NCBI GenBank assembly: GCA_031472005.1
Contig: PZJY01000007.1
Location: 2,591,808 to 2,655,807 of the forward strand
Reading direction: 5' to 3'
Origin: Tetracladium setigerum
Lineage: Eukaryota > Ascomycota > Leotiomycetes > Helotiales
DNA length: 64,000 nt
The translations under genes were made by a program, and so were the position numbers. This document shows, in pieces, positions 34,392 to 46,690 of the stretch; the first letter of the stretch is position 1; every line of letters begins with the position of its first letter. Under the pieces are notes generated by a model. It had not been told where the DNA came from. It did no database searches and saw only the letters and a list, made by a program, of their open reading frames with translations.

Positions 34392-37329
34392 TCATCGAAG
34401 GAGGTTTGAATTTCGTCCCTTCTGACTTCCCACGCTCGAGCTGATGGCTCTCCTCATACCCAGAACCTTCTTTGTCCCACCAGACTGGAGCCGATCCTGA
34501 GTTGTCATATGTGTGCTTGGAGCTGGCCTGATCAGTCCCAGAATCGCAGGCTTGGCCGTAACCCCAACAGCTTTTGGGCTTGGTGGCTTTGCTTGTTGCA
34601 TGGCAGGTTGCGCTGGTGGTCGCGGAGGTGAACTTGACAGGAAGGAATACGGATTATATTCGTGTTGGGGATAGTGCTTCACTTGTGGTGTGAAGCCTGC
34701 TTGCGTTCGCAGACGGTGCGCTGTGAGTGCTGGGTCGATTGCGGCTGGTCGATCCATTTCAACTCGAGGCCGATTATTGAACTGATTGGTTGGAGGATTC
34801 ACCGTCTGTTTCTTCGCCAATGGAAGCCTAGGTTCAGCCTTTCCTAAAAAGTTGAACAACGTGCCTTGGCCTGCGTCAACTCTTGCTTTCGATTGTTTCC
34901 TTGGCTTCTCTGGCGCATCCTCATCTCTCAGAATTGGAAGATCTCCAGCCGTCACGAATCCGGTCGCCGCCGTGGCGGTAAAAGTCGATGCCCTGGCCAT
35001 GGTTGTTGTGTAAGACGCTGTATATGAAGTTGTGAAGCCAGTAGAGTCACTGGTGGATCTCTCCAGTTCGATCTTCCTCCGCTTCAATGGCTGGACATTG
35101 GAGGACTGGCTACCTCGTGTCAATTTCCATTTCATATCAAGATCTTCCGCCTCTTCGCCGTTGAGAGGAAATCGATCATCTTCCAGACTTTCAAGGAGTT
35201 CAGATGATTCTTGTATGGATTGTACGGTTGGATATCCTCGTCGAAGAATTTGAGAGATTGACTGAACCACAGATGATTGTATGGAGGGTCCTTGTTCATC
35301 CAAAACCTTCTGTGCTTCCGGCGCAGTAAGGAAAGGTGAGAGCGTGGTGGCATCTCCTTGAGAACTTTTCATCGGACAGCTCAGATACAACAAAGCTTTC
35401 GCTCTCGTCATGGCCACGTATAGTAACCTTCTCTCCTCATCGAGATCCTCCGCTCTCGAGTGTGGAATGGAGCCTTGGTAAGTGGCGGGAATAAACACGA
35501 CTGGCCATTCCAATCCTTTGGCTGCATGGATTGTCGAGATTGTAAGCTGGGGTTTGGCTTCTTCGTCGTCCTTTTTCACCTCTGACGCAAGCGCAACGTT
35601 GGCAAGGAATTTGGCGAGTGAATCGCCACTTTCTGTCTGCTGTAGTCCGTCAAGCTCAGGCAGGGCTTCATCCTCAAAGCCAGATGACAACAGATCCTGG
35701 AAGTCTGTAGCTTGAGTGACGAGTTCCTGAATGTTGTCCCATCTCGCTCCCGTTGTATCATTGTGCTTCTCTTTCAGCCAACTCTCCATGTCCAACTTGG
35801 CGAGAACGAATTCAATAACAGCCTTGATGCTCAATTGTTCTGTTGAAAGCCTCTTCTGTCCTGTCAAAATGATATTTACAAGTTCGGAGAGTCCTTGATC
35901 TTGACCTTTTTTGATTTGTGTTTTGATCGATCGTCGGCCTTGAACGGAATTGAGTATTAACTGCCAAAGGGTGACCTTGGATGTTTCCGCCTCTTCCAAC
36001 AGCGATTTGATGGTAGAGTCGCCAATCCTTCGGGATGGCGTATTGATGATTCGAGCGAGAGCATCATTGCTGCTTGGTTGACTGATTATGCGAAGGTAAT
36101 CCAGCACAAGTTTTATCTCCATTCTATCGTAAAAGCGCAAACCACCTGTTGAGATGAGAAAGGGACAACACAGCAAGAAGATTGAGCTCACCAACCATCC
36201 GGTACGCAATACCAGACTTCCCAAGCGCACTCTCGATCAGACGAGACAATGAAGACGACCGTAGAAGAATCGCAAAGTCATTCAAGTCTAATAAAGTCCC
36301 AGTCAAACCTAAAATTCGCTTGATTTCCAGCACCATCCATTCTGCTTCCTTGTGTGCTCCGGCCAATTTGCGAAGCACCGGGCGCGTGCCAACAGAGTGT
36401 GTTGGTAGAAGTGATTTGTCCAGTCTGGCAGTATCCTGCTTGATGATGTTCAAAGCGCTCAGTAGAATTGAACCAGACGAGCGGTAATTTTCCTCCAGCG
36501 CGATGGTGACGGTATCGGGGTATTGGTGCAGCATCCGCTTGTAGTTCTTGATCTCCGCTGCTCGGAAGCCGTAAATACTTTGGTCTGGGTCTCCGACAAT
36601 CGTGATTCGCTTTCGTTGCGCAGCAAAGAGTCGCATCAAATCAAATTGAACCATGTTCGTGTCCTGGAACTCGTCTATCAAAACCGCCTCCACATTTGAT
36701 ACACAGGAGGGGTGATTACGTAGCAAGTCAACACATCTGAGCAGTAGGTCGTCGTAGTCCAGCATATTCGACATCTTCAAAACCTCCTCATACTCTGTAT
36801 AAACTGCCCCGAACTCCTGCGTGTCGACGGATTTCTGGGTCGAATTCGCAGACTCCGCACAGCCAACTCCCCTCGCTTTGCATCCACTGATACGTGACCT
36901 GGCGGCCTTTGGATCAATTGTGTATCCGTGTCGCTTGACAATTCGTTTGACGATGGCAATTGAATCTGACGTGTCCGCAATTCCAAAGTCCTTCTTGATA
37001 TCTATTAGATGGCCGTATCGCGATAAATACCTCCTCGCAATGCTGTGGAATGTGCCGAGGATCAACTTCGATTCCAGGCCGTTGCCAATCAACTTCCCAA
37101 TCCTCTCCTTCATCTCGCGCGCAGCTTTGACCGTGAATGTCGCAACGATGATATTCCATGGCTGCAGGCCTTGTGCAAGAAGCCATGCTGTTCGAGATGT
37201 GAGCGTATGTGTTTTTCCACTGCCAGGGCCTGCGAGAATGGCGAGGGTTTCGGAGAGTGATGTGACAGCGGCATATTGGGAGGGGTTGAGGCTTTGGAGA
37301 GTGGAATTCATCTTTTTGCGTCGCGTCAA
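34392..37329 (-). CDS. UvrD/Rep-family superfamily 1 DNA helicase, Srs2-like
   Basis: Two exons (36192-37329, 34392-36145) separated by a 46-bp intron (GTGAGC...CAACAG) give about 963 aa. SF1A helicase motifs are in order: Q-motif 'LNPSQYAAV', Walker A 'LAGPGSGKTHTLTSR', motif Ia 'VATFTVKAAREM', Walker B 'VLIDEFQDTN', motif III 'IVGDPDQSIYGFRAAE', motif IV 'LEENYRSS', motif V 'STIHAAKGLEWPVVFIP' and motif VI 'YVAMTRAKALLY'. The last 300 residues are low-complexity and basic, as in fungal Srs2, which uses its tail to contact recombination and replication proteins. The expected role is a 3'-5' helicase that disrupts Rad51 filaments in the nucleus. The ATG at 37329 is used; MNSTLQSL six codons later is equally plausible. 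Confidence 0.92.
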
Positions 37330-38337
37330 GAGCGTGAAGGGGGAGGGGATTTGATTGGCGTGCGGGTATGGGTAGCCATCGGTCGTTTAAAGTTGAAAGG
37401 AAGCGATGTTGGAAATGAAAGGTTGGCGTGGAGTGTTGATATTGTTTGGACAGAGCGCAAAGATCGCGAAGATGTTGACGCGACTTCACACGAATTCATG
37501 GCAGGAAGGCCAGACGTTGCCACGTGACATTGACATCTCGAGCGTCTCCGCTGTGTGGTGCAGAGAACAGAGAACAGAACAGGGAGAGACTTCTCTCTGC
37601 AAAGATTGTTGTTGCTACTCTGCCACGCAAAGGGAGGATTCCATGCATTAGGTAAAGGCACAGTACCTCGGTACTTACTTGGGTAGATCCTCGAACTTTC
37701 CAGTTTCTTCCTTTTTAGACATCCAGATGGTCTTGTTTGATAGTTGTCGGAGGCCTCTCTTTGTTGTTGTGGGCATCCCCTCCTTTTCGGTCAGTTCTTC
37801 GGAGTTTCGGCTCAACGAGTGTTCCATTTCTTCAGCATATTTGTCACTTGGGTGGGAGCAGCTTTTCATAACTTCCACCGTCTCGTTATGCTGCGTCTCT
37901 TGGCTATTGCTTGTCTCTGATTACTGATGATGGGTGATGCCATTCCTGTACAGTAGTGTACGGAGTACTATACACACATTATTGCTGGTGCCGGCCTTCT
38001 CCAGGGGCCAGTGAGTGTACCGCGGAGTTTACAAGCAAATACTACCTACAGCCTCTTTGCGACGACGACCAGTGTAGAAACACGGCGTTATGATACATTT
38101 ATCCATCTGACATAATGTCGGTCGGCGCAACCATCTATGCACGAAGGCTATGGCCGTGATTTTTAACATTCCAAGTAGCCTGTCAGATGGATGGATGCCG
38201 CGCTGGGAGCGGAGTTAAAGCTCGTCCGGAAAGCGTTGCATACCTTGCCACATTGATGTTCAATCATTACCGACGACCCGGAATCCATAAACACGATAAA
38301 ACAGCCATGTCTCTTCTGCCATTTCTCTGAAGGCTGG
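37330..38337. other. intergenic region, no supported gene
   Basis: Contains palindromic GTACC/GGTAC motifs near 37664-37680 and 37957-37975. The small - strand frame 37675-37878 is hydrophilic and ends at a GTAAGT, so it could be an exon, but nothing joins it convincingly. Confidence 0.35.
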
Positions 38338-39021
38338 ATGAAGGCTCATGCCGACTACTCGGAAAAGAAGAATGGATATCCTGCCAGTTTCAGTGGGCCG
38401 AACATGAGTGAACAAGTCTCGACCTTGGCAGGAAGCCTCGAAGATCCCAGCCAGGTGATGAGCAGTCAACAGAAAATCAGATCTTGGTGGTCATGTAAAG
38501 ACGCAAAGTATGTATATGCTGCCGGTGCCCAAGTGATTCCCACTCACAAAATAATCAGGTCAAGATGTGTGAAGAAGCGACGATGCAAATCATGCGAAAC
38601 ACAATCAACGTCGTCTGGGTCGCACCAATTGCGAGGCACCTCAACTCAAAGCTCTCAATCCACCGGCAAAAAAGAAAAGACCGGCAGGACGACTGTCGCC
38701 AGTATGCATAGCCGCTTGGATCGATTGGAGAAGATGATCAAAGTCCTCCAAGCACGACACTCAGAACCGGAGCAAGCAGTGCCCGACACGCGACAAATTC
38801 CCATTGTTTCAGAAGTCAAAAGAGACTGCGATACTTGCATTCCGAGTGTTGAGAGTGATGAGATGGAGGATGTGAAAGAGGAGGTGGATGAGGAGCGTTT
38901 TGAATTAAAAACCGTGCCGCCATTCTCAAAACATGAGGATATAGCGACTCGAAATCTTAGTTGGAAGGATGTGGTTGGAATTGTAAGTCAATACTTTGTC
39001 ATGGGAGTGAACTTCAACTGA
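38338..39021 (+). pseudogene. fragment of a probable fungal regulator (coiled linker without a regulatory domain)
   Basis: An open frame with a likely intron at 38508-38559 (GTATGT...CAG) encodes a basic Cys-containing segment (SCKDAK/SRCVKKRRCKSC), then 'SMHSRLDRLEKMIKVLQ'. The latter is a heptad helix of the sort that follows Zn2Cys6 clusters in fungal transcription factors. An acidic stretch follows, and the frame ends at a GTAAGT that no further exon continues. There is no fungal_trans domain before the next gene at 39350. The Cys spacing does not fit a proper binuclear cluster. I read it as the truncated or decayed 5' part of such a gene; a short unrelated protein is possible. Confidence 0.3.
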
Positions 39022-39349
39022 CCCGAGGCTCGAGTAGAACTCTGTACTTTAGCGATGGCGTTTTGGTTTGCAATTACAAACTTGATTTATTATTTGTGGT
39101 CAGCGTAAATACGTAAAGACGCGAAAACTCATGGAATGTGGAGAATTTGTGGGAATCTCACACGCGCGGAACTTTATATAGACAGACGCCCTTTGAATGA
39201 CTTTGTGTGCGGTGTGAGTGTGTTTGTAAATATCCAAGTAGCCTTGATCGAGCCCAGCGCATTCCCATGCGCCTTGAAACACATAAAAGTCTACTCACGC
39301 CCCAAGATTATCTTACTTAATACCTATACTTATCTACCAATCACTCAAA

Positions 39350-39784
39350 ATGGCAACACCCGGAGAGAAAGACCTTCAAACCCTTCTCGCATCGCTCATT
39401 CCCACCCTCAATCCTTCCATATTCGTCTTCATCACATTCGCACCGCCGATCACTCCACCGTCAACCCTGGCATCAATCATGACATTTCGTGAGCTTGAAG
39501 GCCTCACCGTCATCACCACCGAAGAAGCAGCAAAAGAGCACAATCTCGAATATGTCTTTCAAAGCAAAATGATTACACTGGACATTCATTCGAGTCTGGA
39601 AGCTGTTGGGTTTATGGCTGTGATTAGCAAGGCTCTGGCGGAGAAGGGGATTGCATGTAATCCTGTCAGCGGGTTCTTCCATGATCATTGTTTCGTACCG
39701 GTCAAGAGGGCAGAGGAGGCTCTAGAGATTTTGAGGGGGGTAGCTGAGAATGCAAAGGGAAGGGTTGAACGAGTGGATGTTTGA
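39350..39784 (+). CDS. ACT-domain-like small protein (DUF2241-type)
   Basis: An intronless 144-aa ORF. It contains 'LNPSIFVFITFAPP' (first strand), 'GLTVITTEEAAKEHNLEY', 'ITLDIHSSLEAVGFMAVISK' and 'GIACNPVSGFFHDHCFVP', which match small fungal and bacterial proteins with paired ACT-like folds. ACT folds usually bind amino acids and regulate enzymes, but the standalone members have no settled role. The start ATG lies in a good context (CAAAATGGC), and a TATA-like TTTATATAG is upstream near 39173. It runs in the same direction as the dioxygenase about 260 bp downstream, although shared function is not evident. Confidence 0.8.
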   Translation: MATPGEKDLQTLLASLIPTLNPSIFVFITFAPPITPPSTLASIMTFRELEGLTVITTEEAAKEHNLEYVFQSKMITLDIHSSLEAVGFMAVISKALAEKGIACNPVSGFFHDHCFVPVKRAEEALEILRGVAENAKGRVERVDV

Positions 39785-40047
39785 TGTTTGGTTTATATTG
39801 GCACGGGGTATTATGACAACTTGGGTATTTTCGAGGTTTCTTTTGGGAAAGGAGGGGAAGCCTTGTGACCCCACTCTTTGAAGTTGACCTCAACATATCC
39901 GATGTTACGTTCCTCTCGTCTGCTAGGTACCTACTCATCGGCAACTGCGTGCCATGATTTTGTATAATGAGAAACCTGTTCACCTAATCTCAAGGCGGTT
40001 GACCTGATGATTAGCGACACCTTCATCAAAGGTCAGTAAACCGCGAA

Positions 40048-40926
40048 ATGCCACCCTCGAATCACCTTGAATCCCTCATCCGCGATGGCTACGTTCTGAT
40101 CCCATCTATGTTCACACCTTCACAAATCAACGACCTCCGAAAAGCAAGCAGCGATGTAATTTCTCTCGCACGATCAGGAAACTGGCCTCATGTTCGCACC
40201 CTTCCAAAGCAATTCCCGCCCTGGACAATTCCTGCTGGTGTTAGTCCCGCAGCGGACGGAATTTGGGGGGTTCAATTCCTGATGCATCCTTCTCTTCCAC
40301 ATTCTCAAACATTTATCCAAAACTACTTTTCGGATGCCATTACAGATATTGTCAAGGAACTGTTGGCATGTCAGGATGATGATTTGGTGTTGGAGCTGTT
40401 CAATCTCTTGATTCGGCCTGATCGAGATTTTGAATTGAGATGGCATCGAGATGATATTTCCGATACTGCAACAGCCGAGGAAGAGGTTGAAAGACTACAG
40501 GAGCCAGCGTGGCATGCACAGTGGAATATGGCTCTTTGGGATGATGAGAGTTTGATCGTGGTCCCGGGAAGTCATACAAGAGCGAGGACTGATATTGAGA
40601 GAGCAACGGAACGTTATGGGCGTTTGCCTGGAGAAGTAATCGTCAGAATGAAGCCGGGAGACGTGGTGTTTTACAACAACAATATTTTGCATCGAGGGGT
40701 CTATAGTTGCGAGAAAGAGAGGATGACTTTGCATGGAAGTATGGGGCATGTGATGGGAAGTGCCTTGAGAGCCAGGAATGTTTTACAGCATGGGATAGGT
40801 GACTGGGTCAGTGAGATCAATATTGCTTCGTTGGGAAAAGGAGAAAATAGAGCGGAGGGAATGAGAGGAAGACTTGTTGAGATGGCGAAGGGAAGTGGAA
40901 AGGTTGGGTACTCGTTGGATGGGTGA
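40048..40926 (+). CDS. PhyH-family Fe(II)/2-oxoglutarate-dependent dioxygenase
   Basis: An intronless 292-aa ORF starts with the family's 'DGYVLIPSMFTPSQINDLR'. The iron ligands are visible: H133 and D135 in 'LRWHRDDIS' and the distal His215 in 'NNILHRGVYS', with R225 ('KERMTLHGS') suited to 2-oxoglutarate binding. A jelly-roll strand 'LIVVPGSHTRART' lies between them. PhyH enzymes hydroxylate lipids, secondary metabolites or other small molecules. No biosynthetic genes are adjacent, so the substrate cannot be inferred. No peroxisomal targeting signal is present at the C-terminus (YSLDG). Confidence 0.85.
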   Translation: MPPSNHLESLIRDGYVLIPSMFTPSQINDLRKASSDVISLARSGNWPHVRTLPKQFPPWTIPAGVSPAADGIWGVQFLMHPSLPHSQTFIQNYFSDAITDIVKELLACQDDDLVLELFNLLIRPDRDFELRWHRDDISDTATAEEEVERLQEPAWHAQWNMALWDDESLIVVPGSHTRARTDIERATERYGRLPGEVIVRMKPGDVVFYNNNILHRGVYSCEKERMTLHGSMGHVMGSALRARNVLQHGIGDWVSEINIASLGKGENRAEGMRGRLVEMAKGSGKVGYSLDG

Positions 40927-41263
40927 ACCTTTCATCTCGCGTGTTGTACTATTGGGGTAGCCATCTAATCTTTGAATGCTGCCTGAGTGCCACTGAACTG
41001 ACAAAGCTCAAAGCTCTAATTAGACTAAAAGTAAAGACAGATTCGGGCTCATTTATTATCGTATTACCACTTCGGTAACAGGCGCATGCAAACCCTTTTC
41101 TTCAATTCTCTCCTTGTTCCAGCGCCTAAGTGAGCCATTTTTTACTCTCACAACCTTTTTCAAGTACAGAGCTCCAAGAGTTTGTAGATAATAGATAGTA
41201 TTTTGAACTGAGATGATGAGGTTCAAGTTGTCCTTGGTTGCTCGGCTTCCCGCTATCATATTT
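40927..41263. other. convergent intergenic region
   Basis: Between the dioxygenase (+) and NLR-like gene (-) stop codons. A - strand open frame (41056-41259) has no recognisable domain. Confidence 0.45.
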
Positions 41264-44200
41264 CTAAATGCGACGTCGCCGAGCTAATTGAGGATTTGAA
41301 TCGGGATCAGGCGATAAGCGTTTCAGGCTGCAAGTTAAAGTTCTTGGAGGCACTTGTAAGGCGGTCTCGGAAGATAGGGAGATATGTGGTGAAGCATTGT
41401 CTTCGTATTCTTGTTCTGCCTCGAGCAGTAATAGCATGATATCGGATCCATACTTGAGATTCCTTGCGGCGCGTTTGATGATATCTTGTGTGATCTCGAT
41501 CTTCCGGTATTTCAATACTGCCTCCACCACCTCTGGTCTGCATTCAGTAACCATCATATTGATTGCACCAGAGGTAATATCGGGCTTCCCTTGCAAACAG
41601 AAAATCAAGATGTCACTGCCATCGTGATCACGCATCCCCCAGAAAACCTCGCGCCAGGTCAACTTCAACTCATTCAAAGTCCGGCCTCTAAGGACTTTAA
41701 ATAAAAGATTCCTGCTGAGATGTGATAAATTGTCCGAAGAGGAAAGCCCACGCGTTTCATGAGTCTTCGAAAGTACCAAGGTGCGCATCATCGAATCAAG
41801 TCCTGGCCTGGGTTCAATACTTGAAAGCCACGGGAGACTTTCAGGTACTATCATTGGATAGTTTGTATTCGGAAATTCCAATACGCGCAAATTCTGAATA
41901 TCAAGTTCCGGCCGACTCCTTAGTGAGTTCAAAATGGACAGGTTCCCGTACGACATCAGTGTTTGTACCATTCCGTCGCCGAAAGTAACTATTGTTTGAG
42001 AGGATAATATTTCGCGAATAACCAGCAGATCTCGGTCGTGATGGGAATTGGACATTCGAAGTAGCTCCTTAGATATCTCAATGCTAGTTGTGTATTGGAG
42101 AAGGTGACGGACAATTTTCAACCGTTTTCCAAGGTACGTGCTATCACTGGCCAACGGTTTATCTCCGTATCTTTCCTTCCCTAGAAAGTGCAAAAACAGC
42201 ATATCAGACGTGACCCGAAGGCGATCATTGCAATGAAAGAAGAGTGGCAATACATGCACAATCTGATCTTCCGTATAGTTCAGATCGTTAATGAAGCGTA
42301 TTAGAAAGTTTTGCGTAACCATTTTGGTACCAACTCTTTGGAGGATCGTGTCCAAGATTTCAAAGCGTCTATAATTTATTGCCGCGCCCACGGCTCTATA
42401 ACGATAATTCTCAAGCGTAGCAGTTGAATAAGTTAAAGTATCTGTCACAGCATTAACTGAAACAGTCTGAGTGTCTTGTGAATTCTTAGACCAACCAGAG
42501 CTAACTAGGAAGTTCGTCTTTAGTTGGCCGTTTTGGCCCAAGTTGGTGGGCCGGCTGCTCTCATTGAAGATGAAGTCGAGAATCTTCTGGCTGTTGAACT
42601 GGACGGCGATCTGTGCACAATTGATTCCAGTTGAGTTAATCTCAGTCGTGAAACGCTTCTCGTTGGTTATGATCTCTTTGACAATTTCAACGAAGTCGAA
42701 GGCTGCTGCCACGTGGAGAGGAGTGGGACGTTGCTTCCATGGACAATCTCTCATAATTTCTGAAAATGGCTGCAAAATATTAGACATTTACTCTCGTCCA
42801 AAAAGGTATCTTGTTCTCAGTGCGTGCTTTGCTGATGTGAATGGAGAATTATTGCCCTCAAAAAAAGGATTCGCAAGAACTTACCATACGCCAAGTCCCT
42901 TGCCTCCTTACCCACATTCCAAAACAGGAACCGAAACCCTTCATGTAATCTTGCTGTAAGAGGAACTGGGTGAGTAAATGCCGTATTCGTCCTTGGTTCC
43001 CGGAATTTCCTGCAGATTGCACATAAATTGCCCAGTACCGATCAACGTGACATAGGAAGTCCTCGATGGAATTGGCAAGGGTGCTTAGCATATTAGGTTG
43101 AGACGGGTCACACAAGTTCATCAATGGACGTAAAATGATGTAGATCGGCATCTGGTGCTGAGAAGAGTGGTATTTCCAGGTCAGAGGGGGCGCCGTGAGC
43201 CACGATAGGCATTGCCAAGCGAGTTGTGCGTTGCAGTTTTCGGGCGAGTAATCTTCGATTTTTAGCAAGTACTCCTGGACAGACAAATGCACGAATCGAT
43301 ATTGGCCAGTCTCCTCATCGAAGGTCACAAGATTATTGCAAACGCTCAGAACTTCAGACTGTGAGATGTGCTCGTTGCTTGCAAGATCCGAGCCAACGGC
43401 GAGCAGGAAGGTGTCGAGCCGTAGAGGAGAACGAGCACAAAGAAGCCATTTGATGACTCGGTCAGCGATTTGCGGATTGGGTGCCTGAGATTTACGGATT
43501 TGGGCAATTACTGAATCGTACGAGTGTTCGAGGTCTTGAGGCAGCGTTTGCAAGAGACTACGAACATTCGATGTTGTCTTGATCCAGCTGGGATCACAAA
43601 GAGTTTCCATGTGCAAACTGACCAGACGAAACATTCCGTGTGCCTTTTCAACCAGTGTCTGGATGATTTCCCTTCTCAAATCACCAGAAACTCTGCCTTG
43701 AAGAATCCTTTTTCTAGCAATAGCATCCTCAACTCGAGTCTCTACGAAATTCATAATATCGGCCGTGTTCTCACTCGCGCTAATATAGATATTGGGCGTT
43801 TGAGATAGGTGATGTACAAGGTCTTGAACATCTCGGCTGCTCACCAGAACTTTCACAACATTCAAGGACTCGTTGATAATTTTCTTCAGGGCGTCCAAAA
43901 GATCCTGCCGTCGAATTGGATCGCACTCATCCAGCCCATCAATGACAATGATAGCTGGTTCAGACTTCAACAATTCCAGAATCATGTACACAGATTCATC
44001 AAGTTGGAGGGCCGCGGGAATTTTGCCTTTGGCCTCTTTCCTTCGCGCTTTGTACTCCTTGGCAACTGGTTCTCGAATGGGCGTATCTTCGTCGATGGAA
44101 CAGAGTTGCTCCAGAATGGTTCTCATCATATAGTCTGGATCTGCTCGCTCTGGTTCGTTTGCGTTTCTAGCACAGTAAAAGAGCGCAATTGGAGCAGGGT

Positions 44201-45365
44201 TTGGCACTGTCGATCCACGGGCTTTCAAATGCTCGATGACATGGGACAACAGCATACTTTTCCCGGAACCAGGAATACCATGTAGCCACAGAATTGACGA
44301 GTAACTTGCGGCCTGCCATTCAACAAACTTTGGCTTTTGTAAGAGCCACTGCCCGGATCCTGGCACCAGCATTTTGTATTTGCTTCGATGATGACTCTGG
44401 TATTGATCCTTTGTAAGCCATTCAAACACTTTCAGTCGCTCTTCCACCTTGAGATTGTCCTCAATTGCTGATAGCTGGCTACACATTCGAAGAATAGGCC
44501 CATCGTAGTCTTTTAAAATTGTGGACAGTTCCTCGATTTGAAGACCGCCAAGACTCGTGGTGAGTTCAACAACAGAATTCCCTATTTTCTGCTGAGATTC
44601 CTCAGAAAATAGCTGAAGGTAGTCAGTAACCGTGCTCGACGCACTTTTGACCTTGACCATGAAATCATTTGTTGCATTCTCAAATTGGAAAACACTCTTT
44701 GTAATCCGAGTCATGGTGTTTTGACGGAAGTAACGTTGCCCGTGAATCAAATAGTCTAGGATCGTGATATATAGCTTGATTATATTTTCTTCGAGAGCAA
44801 CTTTGACACGAGAAGGTGATTGAAGGTATAAGATCTCGATCGTTTCGTATTTAGCAATCATATTCATGATCAACTCCAATCCGTCCAGTATGGCAGCATT
44901 GGTCTGTATGTCATTGACTGCAGCCTACAAGATGTTAGGAATACTAAAGCATCAGGTCTGGGACTTTACCTGGAGCACAAATCGGACGGCTGCCCATGGA
45001 AGCGCAGCATGACCTGGATCATACTGCACAACGATGTCTCCTACACTCTTGAACTTATCAATCCACACAGTCATCTTGGCGAATATGTCTCGGATGATGA
45101 TTTGTTCTCCTTTCCGATTCTTCCATTTCCACCTCTTCTGCTTGCACGAATCCTCGGCATTTAAAACGATGTTGAGCACATCCTCTAGTATCGTCCGCCT
45201 ATCTGTTCGCGCAAGATCTATGGTGTGTCCGACGGGCATCCCCCCGAGGGCTTTTTCCCAAAGGTCGCCGCCTGACCCCCTAGAGAAGATGTTAGATTTA
45301 TTGCCCACTAAGCAGATATATCGCTCTCATCACCTTCCAGGAGGTGCTCCTACGGTAGAAGCCAT
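41264..45365 (-). CDS. NLR-like STAND protein: N-terminal effector-type region, NACHT NTPase, ankyrin-type C-terminus
   Basis: Four exons (45334-45365, 44970-45279, 42885-44924, 41264-42769) encode about 1295 aa. A tiny 32-nt first exon (MASTVGAPPG) precedes an N-terminal helical region ('DLWEKALGGMPVGHTIDLAR...') of the type found before NACHT domains in fungal NLRs. The NACHT core has Walker A 'LWLHGIPGSGKSMLL' near residues 327-341 and Walker B 'IIVIDGLDECD' near 439-449. Winged-helix-like regions follow ('VHLSVQEYLLK'). The last exon starts with one clear ankyrin unit ('PTPLHVAAAFDFVEIVKEII'), then degenerate repeats and a basic tail ending RRRRI. Such proteins act in heterokaryon incompatibility or non-self sensing. 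The intron before the last exon is long (42770-42884). Confidence 0.85.
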
Positions 45366-46100
45366 GGCTTGCGGACTCTAAAATCAACCAGAGACGAGAA
45401 AGTAGTTTCAGCTGCTTCGACAGGCTCCAGAAGAGTTCGAAGGCAGGGTAATAGCCGCCGAGTACAGTAAGAGCTCCGTTATAACTCGGCGATGATTGCG
45501 AGCATGTCTGGAAGTATCGTAGACCAAAGGCAATTTACATAAATAGGTTTGGAAGTTATGAGAAGGGCAATCTAGGATCAGGCTGAGGGAGATTTTAGAT
45601 CCTTGGATGGGAATTGGGTGAGGCTGCGCCACACATGTGGAGGGGTAGTCCAGATCAGCCCCGCGCTCAGCCTGTGCCAGAACATCAAATACTCCATTTA
45701 TCATTGAGCTAAATATACAACGAACTAAAATGCGGTTTTGCAAAGTGACCGAGAAATCATGTAGCTCTCTACCGTGGTTTAGTGTGGTTTCTAGCTCCAT
45801 GGATACGATGTGCGATGATATTTAGGCACGTATCGTCCAGATTGCGAGGCCGTAATACATATTAGTCTGATATTGATTTAATCTGCGTACAACGAGTTGG
45901 CTCTGGACAACTGTTTACCGTTACACTGTTCAGTGCCTCTCAGGTGAGCATCTAGTAGGTGGAGCCTTCTTGGATTTGGTTACATCTTTGGCTTTCTTCG
46001 AATTCTTTGATTTATAAGTGTATAGTATTAAATGGGACCACTCCTTTGATAAAGATTTTCGCCAGGAGCAATCTCAAGAAATTTAATGATCATAGATAGC
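45366..46100. other. intergenic region, no supported gene
   Basis: 5' flank of the NLR-like gene. A - strand frame at 45408-45800 has no domain and does not splice into the NLR start. Confidence 0.4.
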
Positions 46101-46104
46101 CCTT

Positions 46105-46690
46105 ATAAATCCCCTTTCTTAGTCCCCATATTCTCCGCATCAACCCAGTCCTTAGTATAGCCTCTTCCAAAATCAATAATACAAGCATTCTCTTCCTTAT
46201 AAATCAAGATATTGGCAGCATTAGCATCGCCCCAGACTAATTTAACCTCGTGTAGTTGAGAGAGAGACTGTCAAAACTCGCGGCGAGCTTCACTGAACAG
46301 AAGGAGGGAACCTTCAGGTTCAAGTTTTCCAAGAACTTCCCAACCAGTCGGACACCTGGAGGCATGTAGCCCGACTGCTGCGTAGCTATCTGCTGAGGGC
46401 ATAGCCCTTCGTTGACAGCTCCCAGCCTGCAAATAAAAAATTCCGCGAAGAGACAAACATGTAATATTTGTACAGTCGTTGGCGTGGGGGTAAGTTACGC
46501 AAATAGGGGCTCGAAAGGCCTCAAGATCCGCTCGTGAGCGTTTCCCTCGAGGATACCATCAGCCTCCTCCTCGCCTGACTGAAGGAATTTAAGATTGGCA
46601 ATGTATTGTTTGGTTGTGCATGGCGATTTCTCGAAATTTGGAGGTGACACTCAAATATAGAAGACCTTTCCGTTGTAGCGCACTTTCACC
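46105..46690 (-). pseudogene. decayed protein-kinase-like gene fragment
   Basis: Reading the - strand in pieces gives 'VWGDANAANILIYKEENA', which resembles the catalytic loop of atypical fungal kinases (WGDxKxxNVLI). It is followed directly by 'CIIDFGRGYTKDWVDAENMG', resembling the DFG segment. Upstream, in another frame, 'FLQSGEEEADGILEGN' and 'CPTGWEVLGKLEPEG' look like parts of the N-lobe. Stops and frame changes separate the pieces and no start-to-stop model is possible. This is a relic of the expanded fungal kinase families often found near NLR-type genes. Confidence 0.5.

Noticed and set aside
45408..45800. 130-aa - strand frame upstream of the NLR-like gene as an extra N-terminal exon
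   Set aside because: The NLR gene already has a good ATG and short first exon at 45334-45365; no intron in the right phase links the two.
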